Positions 49,962-58,877 are shown, counted from the stretch's first letter. The stretch is DNA of 64,000 nucleotides from Paraburkholderia domus (GCF_905220705.1 NZ_CAJNAT010000001.1:1054001-1118000), one strand, 5' to 3'. Notes: generated by a model not told the origin, from the sequence alone. Numbers and translations: made by a program.

Positions 49962-50954
49962 TTAGCGATAGATCGCCGTCACCGGCGTCTCACCGATCCG
50001 CGCGAAACCGCGATACATACCCTCGGTATTGAACGGCAGCGTGACGTTGCCGCGTGCATCGACGGCGATCAGACCGCCGCGTCCGTCGATCTTCGGCAGA
50101 CGGTTCATCACCACGTCGTGCGCCGCCTCTTCGAGTGAAACGTTGCGGTACGCCATCTGCGCCGCGACGTCGTACGCCGCGACCATGCGCATGAACATCT
50201 CGCCGGAGCCGGTGGTCGAGACCGCGCAGGTTGCGTCGTCCGCATAGCAGCCCGCGCCGATCAGCGGCGTATCGCCGACCCGGCCCACCTGCTTGTTCGT
50301 GACGCCACCCGTCGAGGTCGCGGCCGCCACGTGCCCATGCTGATCGAGCGCGACCGCACCCACGGTGCCGAACTTGCGATTCGGATCGATCGGCTCGTGC
50401 GGCGTGGGATCGTCGTCGCTCGAAGATGACGCGGAGGCCAGCGTCGCGCCGTCGTGATCGAGCACCACGCGATCCTGACCGCGTGCAAGCTGCCACTGGC
50501 GATGACGCGCTTCAGTATGGAAATACTCAGGCTCGACGAATTCGAGTCCTTGCGCGGCCGCGAAGGCTTCTGCGCCTGCGCCGGTAAACAGCACATGCTC
50601 GCTGCGCTCGAGTACGCGGCGCGCCGCCAGAATCGGATTGCGTAAGCGCGTCACACAGCAGATCGCGCCGGCCTCGAGCGTGCTGCCGTCCATGATGGCC
50701 GCGTCGAGTTCATGCGTGCCGGCCGCCGTGTAGACCGCGCCACGGCCCGCGTTGAAGAGCGGGCAGTCTTCGAGCAGACGCACGGCTTCGCTGACGGCGT
50801 CGAGCGCGCTGCCGCCGTCGGCGAGGACGCGTTGTCCCGCGCTCAACACGGCGTGCAAGGCAGCGTGGTAGTCGGCTTCGGCGCTCGCCGACATCGATGC
50901 GCGCAGGATCGTGCCTGCCCCGCCGTGAATGGCAATGACTGCGTTGGAGTTCAT
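49962..50954 (-). CDS. iaaA: Isoaspartyl peptidase / L-asparaginase (Ntn hydrolase)
   Basis: A 330-residue self-cleaving threonine hydrolase. It removes isoaspartyl residues from damaged peptides and hydrolyses L-asparagine. Cleavage should precede T197 in [10 protein letters not shown], which becomes the nucleophile. [10 protein letters not shown] (about 7-16), NAGRGAVY and the [15 protein letters not shown] loop are conserved. A serine-rich linker (about 173-190) precedes the cleavage site. It is first of the enzyme genes before gsiABCD, as in E. coli. Its ATG overlaps the regulator's stop by four bases. Confidence 0.95.
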   Translation of the reverse strand: MNSNAVIAIHGGAGTILRASMSASAEADYHAALHAVLSAGQRVLADGGSALDAVSEAVRLLEDCPLFNAGRGAVYTAAGTHELDAAIMDGSTLEAGAICCVTRLRNPILAARRVLERSEHVLFTGAGAEAFAAAQGLEFVEPEYFHTEARHRQWQLARGQDRVVLDHDGATLASASSSSDDDPTPHEPIDPNRKFGTVGAVALDQHGHVAAATSTGGVTNKQVGRVGDTPLIGAGCYADDATCAVSTTGSGEMFMRMVAAYDVAAQMAYRNVSLEEAAHDVVMNRLPKIDGRGGLIAVDARGNVTLPFNTEGMYRGFARIGETPVTAIYR

Positions 50955-51916
50955 TTTTTGGCTTTCGTGGTACGGGTGGTACGGGTTGAAGCGCGCACAG
51001 GCTGCTCGCTTGTGCCGGCACCCGTCGTTTGCGGATCGGTGAGCCAGGGCAGCACGAATTCGGAGACCTCGGCGGCGGCCTTCACCGAGCGTTTCGCCCG
51101 ATAGGCGACCGCGTCGCACAGCGCTTCGATGACGGCCAGCACGGCCGAATCGGCGTTGGCCGCGAGCCGTCGCTCGGAGCGGATATAGAGCGAGAGATCG
51201 GCGAATTGCGCGAGCGGCGAGCGCGGGCCGTCAGTCAGCGCAAGCACGCGTGCCCCGCGACTTGCCGCACGCCTCGCGAGTTCGATTGTGTCTTCGACGT
51301 AACGTGGAAACGCGATCCCGATCACCAGATCGCCTTCGTTCGAAGCGAACAGACGCCGCGCGGCATGCGACGGTCCGCCGACGAACGCGAGCGACTGCAC
51401 GTTGTCGTGATACGGCATCAGGCCGTGCTCCATCAGGCCAGCAAGGAACGCGCTCGAACCGGCGCCGAGCACGAAGACGCGACGCGCGGAGATGATCGCT
51501 TCTACAGCGGCCTCGGCGGCGGCGCTGTCGATCGCTGAGCGGGTGGATTGCAGATTGGATGCAGCCTGTTCGAGCGACGCGTCGATCAGATCGTCGCCGG
51601 AGGCGAGCGATTCCTGCGCGCTACGCAGCCGCTCTACCGGCGCGAGCGTCGCTTCGAAACCGCGTACGAGCGATTCCCGAAACTGCGGATAACCGTCGAA
51701 GCCGAGCGCGCGAGCGAAGCGATTCGCTGTCGCCACCGACGCACCGACCACACTCGCCAATTCGTCGATGCGCATGGTCGCCGCACGGAACAGATTCGCC
51801 AGCACGTATTCGCCCATGCGCCGATGGATCGGCGTAAGGGTCGGCATCGCTGTCGCGATACGCGCGGCGATGGCCTGCTCGGCGGGGTTCGATGCAACGG
51901 ACGAGTGATGAATCAT
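50951..51916 (-). CDS. MurR/RpiR-family transcriptional regulator
   Basis: A 321-residue regulator. The N-terminal helix-turn-helix is MRIDELASVVGASVATANRFARALGF (about 47-72, by position). The C-terminal SIS sugar-isomerase-like domain (about 130-270) shows VFVLGAGSSAFLAGLMEHGL and IGIAFPRYVEDTIELARRA, given by flanks. It is the first gene of the iaaA-gsi-peptidase operon and so likely autoregulates it. SIS ligands are usually phosphosugars, perhaps a cell-wall sugar here. The tail (about 295-321) is Thr/Arg/Lys-rich. Confidence 0.9.
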   Translation of the reverse strand: MIHHSSVASNPAEQAIAARIATAMPTLTPIHRRMGEYVLANLFRAATMRIDELASVVGASVATANRFARALGFDGYPQFRESLVRGFEATLAPVERLRSAQESLASGDDLIDASLEQAASNLQSTRSAIDSAAAEAAVEAIISARRVFVLGAGSSAFLAGLMEHGLMPYHDNVQSLAFVGGPSHAARRLFASNEGDLVIGIAFPRYVEDTIELARRAASRGARVLALTDGPRSPLAQFADLSLYIRSERRLAANADSAVLAVIEALCDAVAYRAKRSVKAAAEVSEFVLPWLTDPQTTGAGTSEQPVRASTRTTRTTKAKK

Positions 51917-51970
51917 GCGAGCGAGCCGGCGTGGTGGTTGCCCTCCAAGAGGACTTCCTTCCGGGCGTAA

Positions 51971-52027
51971 TGAAAATGAATGAAAGTATATTTACATAGA
52001 AACGCATCAGAAAAAAATTCATTTTCA
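51971..52027. promoter_or_regulatory. Inverted repeat upstream of the RpiR-type gene
   Basis: TGAAAATGAA (51971-51980) and TTCATTTTCA (52018-52027) form a perfect 10-base inverted repeat 37 bases apart. Further partial copies (TGAAA at 51981, CATTTTCAA to 52033) lie alongside in an AT-rich patch. TGAAA-type half-sites suit RpiR regulators. The site lies 55 bases before the regulator's start and is a candidate operator for the whole operon. Confidence 0.5.
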
Positions 52028-52098
52028 TTTTCAAGGGTTTTCACGGACGCCAGCAGGCACATCGAGATGCAATGCGGCGGTCCGATGAAAACGGGTTT

Positions 52099-53355
52099 TC
52101 ATTGCGCGACTGCTGCGCCCTCGGGAATGTCCGCAAGTCGCGCCGCCGGCGACATGACGATAATCAGCGCCTGCACAAGGAAAGCCATGGCAGCCGCGAC
52201 CAGACATGCATCCATCCCCCAGCGCGCGCTGATCGCCGCACCGAGCAATGCGCCCAGCGGCCGCGCGCCAAAGGTCGCGGTGCTGTTGAGCGCCGAGACG
52301 CGGCCCATCATCCGTTCAGGTGTGATCGCCTGGCGCAGCGTGGTCGAGCCGACCACCCACAGAATCGGTCCTGCGCCGAGCAGGAAAAAGCTCAGCATCG
52401 CGAGCCAGAACGACGGCGTGACGATGGTCGCCACCATCACGAGCGAGGCGAGCAAACCGCACGACGGTCCAATGATCAACACGCGGCCGAACGCGAGGCG
52501 TCGCGCGATGGCCGGTGCGGCGAGCGCGCCGCACACCATACCGACACCGTACGCGCCGAGCGTCACGCCGACCATCGACGCGCTCAAGCCCAAACGATGC
52601 ACGGCGTACGGCACATACACCGCTTGCAGTACGAAGAAACCGAGGTTGAAGAAGATTGCGGTGGCGAGCATTGGACGCAGCAGCGCGTCGCGCAGCACGA
52701 AGCGCGTACCGTCGCGCAGTTCCAGCAGGAAGTGACGCTGGGGAGCGGCCGCTCGCGGCGGTTCGCGCAGCCCCGCGAGCAACGCGACGGCCAGCGCCGA
52801 TAGTCCAGACGCACAGCCATACGCCCATCCCGCGCCGATCCAGCCGACCAGCAGTCCGCCGAGTGCAGGCCCCGCTGAATACGCGACGCTGCGCGCCAGT
52901 TCGAGACGGCCGTTCGCGCTGGCGTAGGCCTCGCGCGGCACGATCGAGGGCACCAGCGAAGGCGCCGCGACGTTGTAGGCAACCGTGCCGGTTGCGGCAA
53001 TGAAACCGAGCGCGGCAAGCAGCGGCAAGCTCAGCGAGTGCGTCATCACAAGCAGCAGCACGCACAGCATCGCGACCACGCGCACGCTTTCGGCGAGCGC
53101 CATCAACGTGCGGCGCGAGCGGCGGTCAGCCCATACGCCGAGCGGAATCGACAACAACAGGAACGGCAGTGTCTGCGCGGTTTGCAGCAAACCGGTCTCG
53201 CGCGCTCCAGCGCCGAGCGCGAAGACGGCGACGAGCGGCGCGGCGGCGAGGCTGATCTGCTCGGCGGATTGCGCGACCAGATTCGACCATGCGAGCCGCT
53301 GGAATGCGGCCGGCAGACGGATCGCGGATGAAGACGACGAAGAAGCGGCGGGCAT
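52099..53355 (-). CDS. MFS exporter, EntS-like
   Basis: A 418-residue MFS protein with 12 helices. Motif A is GVWADRRSRRTLMALAE (about 77-93). The N-terminal LVAQSAEQISLAAAPLVAVF and the cytoplasmic arginine-rich loop near the middle (RDGTRFVLRDALLRPML) resemble EntS-type exporters of siderophores or drugs. No siderophore genes are in the window. The frame ends 183 bases from the RpiR-type gene and is transcribed separately. The intergenic AT-rich patch may carry both genes' regulation. Confidence 0.83.
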   Translation of the reverse strand: MPAASSSSSSAIRLPAAFQRLAWSNLVAQSAEQISLAAAPLVAVFALGAGARETGLLQTAQTLPFLLLSIPLGVWADRRSRRTLMALAESVRVVAMLCVLLLVMTHSLSLPLLAALGFIAATGTVAYNVAAPSLVPSIVPREAYASANGRLELARSVAYSAGPALGGLLVGWIGAGWAYGCASGLSALAVALLAGLREPPRAAAPQRHFLLELRDGTRFVLRDALLRPMLATAIFFNLGFFVLQAVYVPYAVHRLGLSASMVGVTLGAYGVGMVCGALAAPAIARRLAFGRVLIIGPSCGLLASLVMVATIVTPSFWLAMLSFFLLGAGPILWVVGSTTLRQAITPERMMGRVSALNSTATFGARPLGALLGAAISARWGMDACLVAAAMAFLVQALIIVMSPAARLADIPEGAAVAQ

Positions 53356-53448
53356 CGATGAACTCCTGCAACGGAATGGGAAAGCTCATCGTGTTCGCAA
53401 TGGCGCCACGCGGCGCTCCGCTTCTTGCGGTGTTATTCTTCGCTCGCC

Positions 53449-54159
53449 ATGAATCTCGAAAGCATCCTCTTCACTCAAGGTTTCGGCTCGCGCCGCCAAT
53501 GCCGGGCACTGATCAGCGACGGCCGCGTGAGCATCGGCGGCGCCGTCTGCGCCGATGCCGACGCCGATTTTCCAACCGATGACAGCACGTTCCGCTTCAG
53601 CGTGGACGGTGCCGTCTGGCCGTATCGCGAGCACGCCTATCTGCTTCTGAACAAGCCCGCCGGCTACGAATGTTCGCGCGATCCGCAGCATCATCTGAGC
53701 GTGTTCAGCCTGCTGCCACCGCAGTTCGCCGAGCGCGGCGTGCAATGCGTGGGCCGTCTCGATCAGGACACCACCGGCCTCCTGCTGCTCTCCGACGACG
53801 GCAAGTTCGTTCACATGTTCACGTCGCCGAAGCGCAAAGTGCCGAAGTTGTACATCGCGACCACGCGCCACCCGATCGACGACGCCCAATTGCGTGCCTT
53901 GCGCGACGGCGTCTTGCTGCACGGCGAGCCCAAGCCGATCGCCGCCGTCGACGCCCAGGCCCGCGGCGAACACGCGCTTGCTCTTACCGTGATGGAGGGC
54001 AAGTATCACCAGGTCAAGCGGATGATCGCGGCGGCCGGCAACCGTTGCGAAGCGCTACATCGCGAGCGGATCGGCGGACTCGCGTTGCCCGCGACGCTCG
54101 CAGAAGGGGCGTGGCAATGGCTCGACGAAACCGACCTCGGATCTTTACGGAGCGGGTAA
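53449..54159 (+). CDS. rsuA: RsuA-type rRNA pseudouridine synthase
   Basis: A 236-residue enzyme converting a uridine in rRNA to pseudouridine; RsuA acts on U516 of 16S rRNA in E. coli. An S4-like RNA-binding unit forms the N terminus (MNLESILFTQGFGSRRQCRAL region, about 1-50). The catalytic aspartate is in CVGRLDQDTTGLLLLS (about 100-115). The C-terminal LTVMEGKYHQVKRMIAAAGN is typical. The first ATG after the S4-like start (53449) is preferred over 53425. RluE/RluF-type specificity cannot be fully excluded. Confidence 0.85.
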   Translation: MNLESILFTQGFGSRRQCRALISDGRVSIGGAVCADADADFPTDDSTFRFSVDGAVWPYREHAYLLLNKPAGYECSRDPQHHLSVFSLLPPQFAERGVQCVGRLDQDTTGLLLLSDDGKFVHMFTSPKRKVPKLYIATTRHPIDDAQLRALRDGVLLHGEPKPIAAVDAQARGEHALALTVMEGKYHQVKRMIAAAGNRCEALHRERIGGLALPATLAEGAWQWLDETDLGSLRSG

Positions 54160-54327
54160 ACCGGTAGGGCCCTTTTAAAGCCTTGATGCATCAGGAGAAT
54201 CGTGTGCGCGCCCGCACACAGGCCCTGCGGGACACCTGATTACACGCTGCATCGCAACATGCTCTTCCTTACAGCTCGCCCTATACTCGTTTAAACAAAG
54301 ACTACAAAGAGTTCAAGGAGGGGCGCC

Positions 54328-54516
54328 ATGGTCATCTACGACACCATCGCGATCTCGTATGTGATGATCGCTTTCACGTGCCTCGGGCTGGTTCTGATCG
54401 GCGGACTGCTGGTCATGATGCGGCTACGGCACAAGTATCATCCGAACCTGATCGGCGCACTGATCGGCGCACTGCTGTGCTTCCTGTTGCTGGAGGCGTT
54501 GCCGGCACTGACGTAA
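54328..54516 (+). CDS. Small membrane protein of 62 residues
   Basis: The short product has two hydrophobic helices (about 9-31 and 41-60) split by a basic turn RLRHKYHPN, so both ends face the same side. A strong AAGGAGGGG lies 6 bases before the ATG. A clear -10 box TATACT (54282-54287) suits its own promoter, and GTTTAAAC (54289-54296) is a small palindrome next to it. The family is not recognised and no catalytic residues are visible. Confidence 0.7.
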   Translation: MVIYDTIAISYVMIAFTCLGLVLIGGLLVMMRLRHKYHPNLIGALIGALLCFLLLEALPALT

Positions 54517-54639
54517 GCCAGTGAGGCCGCGCGACGTCGACGTCCTCGATCGGCGCGGCGTGACACACGCGCAATTTCGCCGGACATTGCCCGGCGCGGC
54601 GACTAGTTGCCCTCAGCCGAATACCTTGAAACGCGCCGC

Positions 54640-55692
54640 CTAGGGGCGTGTTTTCGTCGCTCTACCCGCGTCACGCAGATAATCTTCAACGCTCGGATAC
54701 CGCAAGCGCACGCGCAGCTCCTCTTTGAGGCGCTTGTTCACAAGCCGCCTCGACTCACGCATGAAGGACAACAAGGTCGGCTCGATCTGCTGCTCCGCCT
54801 CCGCGCGCGTGATGCGAGGCGCGCGCTCGAGGCCGAACGCATCGGCCACCTCATCGAAGTACTCTCCCATTTTCAGCGACGTGTCGTCGGACGCGTGGAT
54901 CGCGCGCGCCGGCCGTCCGTGCGTGGCGAGGCGCACGAGGATCGCGGCGAGGTCATCGGCGTGGATATGGTTGGTGTAGACGTCGTCGGCGTCGACCAAG
55001 GCCGGGGTGCGCTTTTCCAGCCGCGCGAGCGGCAGACGGTTGCCCGCGTAGATACCTGGAATCCGCGCAATGCTCGCGGCGACCACGCCTCGCGCGGTGG
55101 CGCGCCGCAATTGCTGTTCGGCCGACACGCGACGTTTGGCGCGCGCATTGGCCGGCCGCGGCGCACGCGTCTCGTCGATCCACGCGCCGCCGCAATCGCC
55201 GTAGACGCCTGTCGTGCTTGCGTAAACAAGCCGCACAGGCGCATGCGACGCGGCGGTCCACCGCACCCGGTCGGGTACAATATTGGCTGCTTCAGATTCC
55301 GCCCACGAGGCACTCATGTTGCGCAACCCGCGGCGCAGCCGCCCTACCGGCGCGGCCGCACTGCGCGCGGCACGCGGCGCACGGTCGCGGCGCGTACTCA
55401 GCGTTGCGAGCAAGGCGCGGGTACGGCGGTCGTCATCGCCGGTCTTTTGCGGTGGCGCGAGATGCAGCACCGTCTGCGCGAGGCCGGCGAGCCGCTTCAG
55501 GCTGCGGCGCGCATCGAGGTCGCCGACCAGCGGCGTGACGCCAGCGGCGCGCAATTCGGCGCTGCGCCCGGCGTGGCTGGTGAGCGCGAAGATATGCGCG
55601 CGTGGCCGCAACAAGGGCACGCAGCGCATGCCGACGTCACCGCAGCCAACAATCAGCACGCGCGGCCGGCGTAAATTTCGTGTCGCTTTCAT
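54640..55692 (-). CDS. NAD-dependent epimerase/dehydratase-like protein
   Basis: A 350-residue extended-SDR-like protein of the YeeZ/COG0451 type. VLIVGCGDVGMR (about 13-24) is the dinucleotide loop, LVYASTTGVYGDCGGAWIDE (about 174-193) contains the active-site Ser/Thr and Tyr, and the HADDLA block follows. The usual YxxxK lysine is not obvious, because AEQQL follows without it, so catalysis may differ. An Arg/Ala-rich insertion (about 95-125) is unusual. It is transcribed divergently from the flavin reductase across 94 bases. Confidence 0.75.
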   Translation of the reverse strand: MKATRNLRRPRVLIVGCGDVGMRCVPLLRPRAHIFALTSHAGRSAELRAAGVTPLVGDLDARRSLKRLAGLAQTVLHLAPPQKTGDDDRRTRALLATLSTRRDRAPRAARSAAAPVGRLRRGLRNMSASWAESEAANIVPDRVRWTAASHAPVRLVYASTTGVYGDCGGAWIDETRAPRPANARAKRRVSAEQQLRRATARGVVAASIARIPGIYAGNRLPLARLEKRTPALVDADDVYTNHIHADDLAAILVRLATHGRPARAIHASDDTSLKMGEYFDEVADAFGLERAPRITRAEAEQQIEPTLLSFMRESRRLVNKRLKEELRVRLRYPSVEDYLRDAGRATKTRP

Positions 55693-55786
55693 GGTGGACG
55701 CATTGTAGCCGTCAAGCGCGGCAGGTACCGCACAGTTGTACAGCGGGTCCGATAACGATTACCGACTTTTCGATTTCGAACACTCT

Positions 55787-56818
55787 ATGGCATTTAACGT
55801 CACGCTCCGGCAAAGCGGCCGGCAGTTTCAGGTAGAACAGGACGAACCGGTCCTGATCGCGGCTTTGCGCCAGGGCATCGGCCTGCCGTACGGCTGCAAG
55901 AACGGCGCCTGCGGCTCATGCAAAGGCACGGTGGTTAGCGGTCAGGTCGAACAGCGTCAGCATTCGTCGTCGGCCTTGTCGAACGACGAAAAAACGCGTG
56001 GCATGGCGCTCTTCTGCTGTGCGACGGCATGCTCCGATCTCGAAGTGGATATCCGCGAAGTGGCCGGCGTGGGCGACGTGCAGGTCAAGAAACTGCCCTG
56101 CCGCGTGAACGCAATCGAGCGCAAGGCCGACGACGTCGTCGTGCTGAAGCTGCAATTGCCCGCCAACGAACGTCTGCAATATCTGGCCGGCCAGTACCTC
56201 GAATTCATTCTGAAGGACGGCAAGCGCCGCAGCTACTCGATGGCGAGCGCACCGCACGCGGAAGGCCCCGTCGAATTGCACCTCCGTCATATGCCGGGCG
56301 GCGCGTTCACCGATCACGTGTTCAACACGCTGAAGGAGCGCGACATCCTGCGCTTCGAAGCGCCGCTCGGCACCTTCTTCCTGCGCGAAGATTCGGACAA
56401 GCCGATCGTGCTGCTGGCGTCGGGCACCGGCTTCGCGCCGCTGAAAGCGATCGTCGAACATGCGGTGTTCAAGAACCTCGACCGGCCGATGACGCTGTAC
56501 TGGGGCGCGCGCCGCAAGAAAGACCTGTACCTGCTCGATCTGGCCGAACAATGGGCTCGCGAGATCCCGAACTTCAAGTTCGTGCCGGTGCTGTCGGAAC
56601 CGGACGCGAGCGATGCGTGGACGGGCCGCGTCGGCTTCGTGCATCGCGCGGTGATCGAGGATCTGCCGGATCTGTCGCCGTACCAGGTGTACGCGTGCGG
56701 CGCACCGGTGATGGTCGAGTCGGCCCAGCGCGATTTCACCCAGCATCACGGTCTGCCGGAAGACGAGTTCTACGCGGATTCCTTCACGAGCGAAGCGGAT
56801 CTGGCGAACGCCGTTTGA
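55787..56818 (+). CDS. 2Fe-2S ferredoxin-flavin reductase (CDP-6-deoxy-glucoseen-reductase-like)
   Basis: A 343-residue oxidoreductase. The N-terminal plant-type ferredoxin domain (1-90) carries YGCKNGACGSCKG and a distal CC for the 2Fe-2S cluster. The FAD domain (about 95-195) has RSYSMASAPH, and the NAD domain has LLASGTGFAPLKAI (about 214-227). Similar proteins are annotated CDP-6-deoxy-3,4-glucoseen reductase, but many act as electron donors to oxygenases. No such partner is nearby. ATG at 55787 begins MAFNVTLRQSGRQF. A UUG start upstream (55736) is less likely. Confidence 0.85.
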   Translation: MAFNVTLRQSGRQFQVEQDEPVLIAALRQGIGLPYGCKNGACGSCKGTVVSGQVEQRQHSSSALSNDEKTRGMALFCCATACSDLEVDIREVAGVGDVQVKKLPCRVNAIERKADDVVVLKLQLPANERLQYLAGQYLEFILKDGKRRSYSMASAPHAEGPVELHLRHMPGGAFTDHVFNTLKERDILRFEAPLGTFFLREDSDKPIVLLASGTGFAPLKAIVEHAVFKNLDRPMTLYWGARRKKDLYLLDLAEQWAREIPNFKFVPVLSEPDASDAWTGRVGFVHRAVIEDLPDLSPYQVYACGAPVMVESAQRDFTQHHGLPEDEFYADSFTSEADLANAV

Positions 56819-56888
56819 CGAGGTGAACGGCTTGATCGGACGACGATCGGGCCGTTCATCAAATCGAAATCAGCAAGCTGGCAAACTG

Positions 56889-56919
56889 GCACAAATCCGC
56901 CCATGGTGCGGATTTGTGC
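56889..56919. promoter_or_regulatory. Perfect 12-base inverted repeat before the transaminase leader
   Basis: GCACAAATCCGC (56889-56900) and GCGGATTTGTGC (56908-56919) are perfect complements around a 7-base loop. It lies 70 bases after the flavin reductase stop and directly before the predicted -35 box at 56930. It could end the upstream transcript, though there is no T run, or act as an operator. Confidence 0.5.
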
Positions 56920-56929
56920 AAATTCATGG

Positions 56930-56959
56930 TTTACACCAGCGCTTTCCTTGTCGTATTCT
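56930..56959 (+). promoter_or_regulatory. Predicted promoter of the transaminase gene
   Basis: TTTACA (56930-56935) and TATTCT (56954-56959) are separated by 18 bases. The predicted start near 56966 lies at the ATG of a 16-codon ORF. That ORF would therefore be nearly leaderless, and it indeed lacks a Shine-Dalgarno sequence. Confidence 0.4.
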
Positions 56960-56966
56960 TTCGCGC

Positions 56967-57017
56967 ATGAACCGCATCCAGTCCGAACTCCGACGTCGCC
57001 GCTCGCCGCTCCCTTAG
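56967..57017 (+). CDS. Possible arginine-rich leader peptide
   Basis: A 16-codon frame encodes MNRIQSELRRRRSPLP, with five arginine codons of which four are consecutive (CGA CGT CGC CGC). It precedes a terminator (57080-57106) and an acetylornithine-transaminase-like gene. Just after its stop, GCCGCTGGCTT (57022-57032) can pair with the terminator's left arm AAGCCACGGC (57080-57089), with one bulged C. This would form a competing antiterminator. The layout resembles amino-acid attenuators, but no ribosome-binding site is present and translation is unproven. Confidence 0.35.
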   Translation: MNRIQSELRRRRSPLP

Positions 57018-57079
57018 GGGCGCCGCTGGCTTCGTCACGGATTCGCGCCGCACAAAGGCGCAAGCAGTTCGAATCATGA

Positions 57080-57106
57080 AAGCCACGGCATGCCGTGGCT
57101 TTTTTG
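57080..57106 (+). terminator. Intrinsic terminator (possible attenuator) ahead of the transaminase
   Basis: AAGCCACGG and CCGTGGCTT flank CATG, followed by six T and more T-rich sequence. Any transcript from the predicted promoter at 56930 must pass it to reach the gene at 57207. The 56819-57206 gap holds this, the inverted repeat, the promoter and the short ORF. Confidence 0.85.
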
Positions 57107-57206
57107 TTTGCTTTTTTTGTCCGCTTTTTTGTTTTTCTCCGGCCCCTGTTTCATATCCGGCCAACCGCTCATTAACCCTTCACCCCGCTGTCTGGAGCCC
57201 GCCGTC

Positions 57207-58391
57207 ATGAATTTCAATGAGTACCCGATCGAGTCGCTGATGTACATCACGAACCGGCCCGAAATCGTTTTCACGCACGGCAAGGGCTCCTGGCTCTACG
57301 ACAATAACGGCAAGCGATATCTGGACTTCATTCAGGGGTGGGCGGTCAACAGTCTCGGCCACTGCAACGACGGCATGATCGAAGCGCTGAACAAACAGGC
57401 GCAGCTGCTGCTCAATCCGTCCCCGGCGTTCTACAACGGCCCGATGGCACAACTCGCGGGCCTGCTCACGCAGCACAGCTGCTTCGACAAGGTGTTCTTC
57501 GCCAACAGCGGCGCCGAAGCGAACGAAGGCGCGATCAAGCTCGCGCGCAAGTGGGGCAAGAAGTTCAAGGACGGCGCATTCGAAATCATCACGTTCGATC
57601 ACAGCTTCCACGGCCGCACGCTCGCCACCATGTCCGCAAGCGGCAAGCCGGGCTGGGACACGATCTACGCTCCGCAGGTGCCGGGCTTCCCGAAAGCGGA
57701 TCTGAACGATATCGCGTCGGTTGAAAAGCTCATCAACGCGAAAACCGTCGCGGTGATGCTCGAGCCGATTCAGGGCGAAGGCGGTGTGATTCCCGCCACG
57801 CGCGAGTTCATGCAGCAACTGCGCGCGCTGACCAAGCAGCACAACCTGCTGCTGATCGTCGACGAAGTACAAAGCGGTTGCGGCCGTGCCGGTACCTTGT
57901 TCGCGTACGAACTGTCGGGCATCGAACCGGACATCATGACGCTCGGCAAGGGCATCGGCGGCGGTGTACCGCTCGCGGCACTGCTCTCGAAAGCCGACAT
58001 CGCCGTGTTCGAACCAGGCGACCAGGGCGGCACGTACAACGGCAATCCGTTGATGACCGCGGTCGGCTACTCGGTGATCTCGCAACTGACCGCGCCGGGC
58101 TTCCTCGAAGGCGTGCGCGCGCGTGGCGAGTATCTGCGCGCCAAACTGCTCGAACTGTCGGAAGAACGTGGTTTCGAAGGTGAACGCGGCGAAGGTCTGC
58201 TGCGCGCCCTGTTGCTCGGCAAGGACATCGGCAATCAGATCGTCGAAAAGGCTCGCGTGATGCAACCCGACGGCCTGCTGCTGAACGCCGCGCGTCCGAA
58301 CCTGCTGCGCTTTATGCCGGCGCTGAACGTCACGAACGAAGAAGTCGACCAGATGATGGCGATGCTGCGTTCGATTCTCGACACGCTGTAA
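57207..58391 (+). CDS. Acetylornithine-transaminase-like class III aminotransferase
   Basis: A 394-residue PLP aminotransferase close to ArgD, converting N-acetylornithine and 2-oxoglutarate to the semialdehyde and glutamate in arginine synthesis. Close relatives act on succinylornithine, ornithine or [18 protein letters not shown] (101-114) is the phosphate-binding part, and HSFHGRTLA follows. EPIQGEGGV and [11 protein letters not shown] hold the cofactor Asp. The Schiff-base lysine is in [11 protein letters not shown] (K248). GGAG sits 9 bases before the ATG. Context includes a possible arginine-sensing leader upstream, and the GNAT gene follows 18 bases later. Confidence 0.88.
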   Translation: MNFNEYPIESLMYITNRPEIVFTHGKGSWLYDNNGKRYLDFIQGWAVNSLGHCNDGMIEALNKQAQLLLNPSPAFYNGPMAQLAGLLTQHSCFDKVFFANSGAEANEGAIKLARKWGKKFKDGAFEIITFDHSFHGRTLATMSASGKPGWDTIYAPQVPGFPKADLNDIASVEKLINAKTVAVMLEPIQGEGGVIPATREFMQQLRALTKQHNLLLIVDEVQSGCGRAGTLFAYELSGIEPDIMTLGKGIGGGVPLAALLSKADIAVFEPGDQGGTYNGNPLMTAVGYSVISQLTAPGFLEGVRARGEYLRAKLLELSEERGFEGERGEGLLRALLLGKDIGNQIVEKARVMQPDGLLLNAARPNLLRFMPALNVTNEEVDQMMAMLRSILDTL

Positions 58392-58409
58392 TCACCCAGG
58401 AAAGCGCGT

Positions 58410-58877
58410 ATGACGACGAGCGCAACGTTATCGATCCGCCGCTTCGAGGCGAGTGACACCGATGCCGTGGTCGCGCTGTGGCAGGAAGCGTTCCCCGAGT
58501 ACCGGGACGTGACGAGGCCGCAGCGCAATCCGCATCTGTCGATCGCCAACAAGCTGGCGACGCAACCGGAACTGTTCTTTGTCGCGGTGTTCGGCGAGCG
58601 TATCGTCGGCACGGTGATGGGAGGCTACGACGGGCACCGAGGCTGGCTGTATTCGCTCGCGGTGGATGAATCGTTGCGTCGTCACGGCATCGGCACGCGT
58701 CTGGTTGCGCATGTTGAAACCGCGCTAACCGAACGAGGCTGCCCGAAGCTGAATCTGCAGGTGCTGTCCGCGAAGGCCGACGTGCGCGCGTTCTATGAAG
58801 GGCTCGGTTATCGCGCCGATGCCGTGGTCAGTCTAGGCAAACGCCTTGGCGAACTGGCGGAAACGCCGGCCGCGTAG
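58410..58877 (+). CDS. GNAT-family N-acetyltransferase, YpeA type
   Basis: A 155-residue acetyltransferase. SIRRFEASDTDAVVALWQ opens the fold, VGTVMGGYDGHRGWLYSLAV is motif D/A, and RRHGIGTRLVAHVE is the acetyl-CoA-binding loop. FYEGLGYRAD forms the final strand region. It matches YpeA-like acetyltransferases, whose substrate is unknown. It starts 18 bases after the transaminase stop, so the two are probably one transcript, ending at the strong hairpin at 58903. Confidence 0.85.
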   Translation: MTTSATLSIRRFEASDTDAVVALWQEAFPEYRDVTRPQRNPHLSIANKLATQPELFFVAVFGERIVGTVMGGYDGHRGWLYSLAVDESLRRHGIGTRLVAHVETALTERGCPKLNLQVLSAKADVRAFYEGLGYRADAVVSLGKRLGELAETPAA

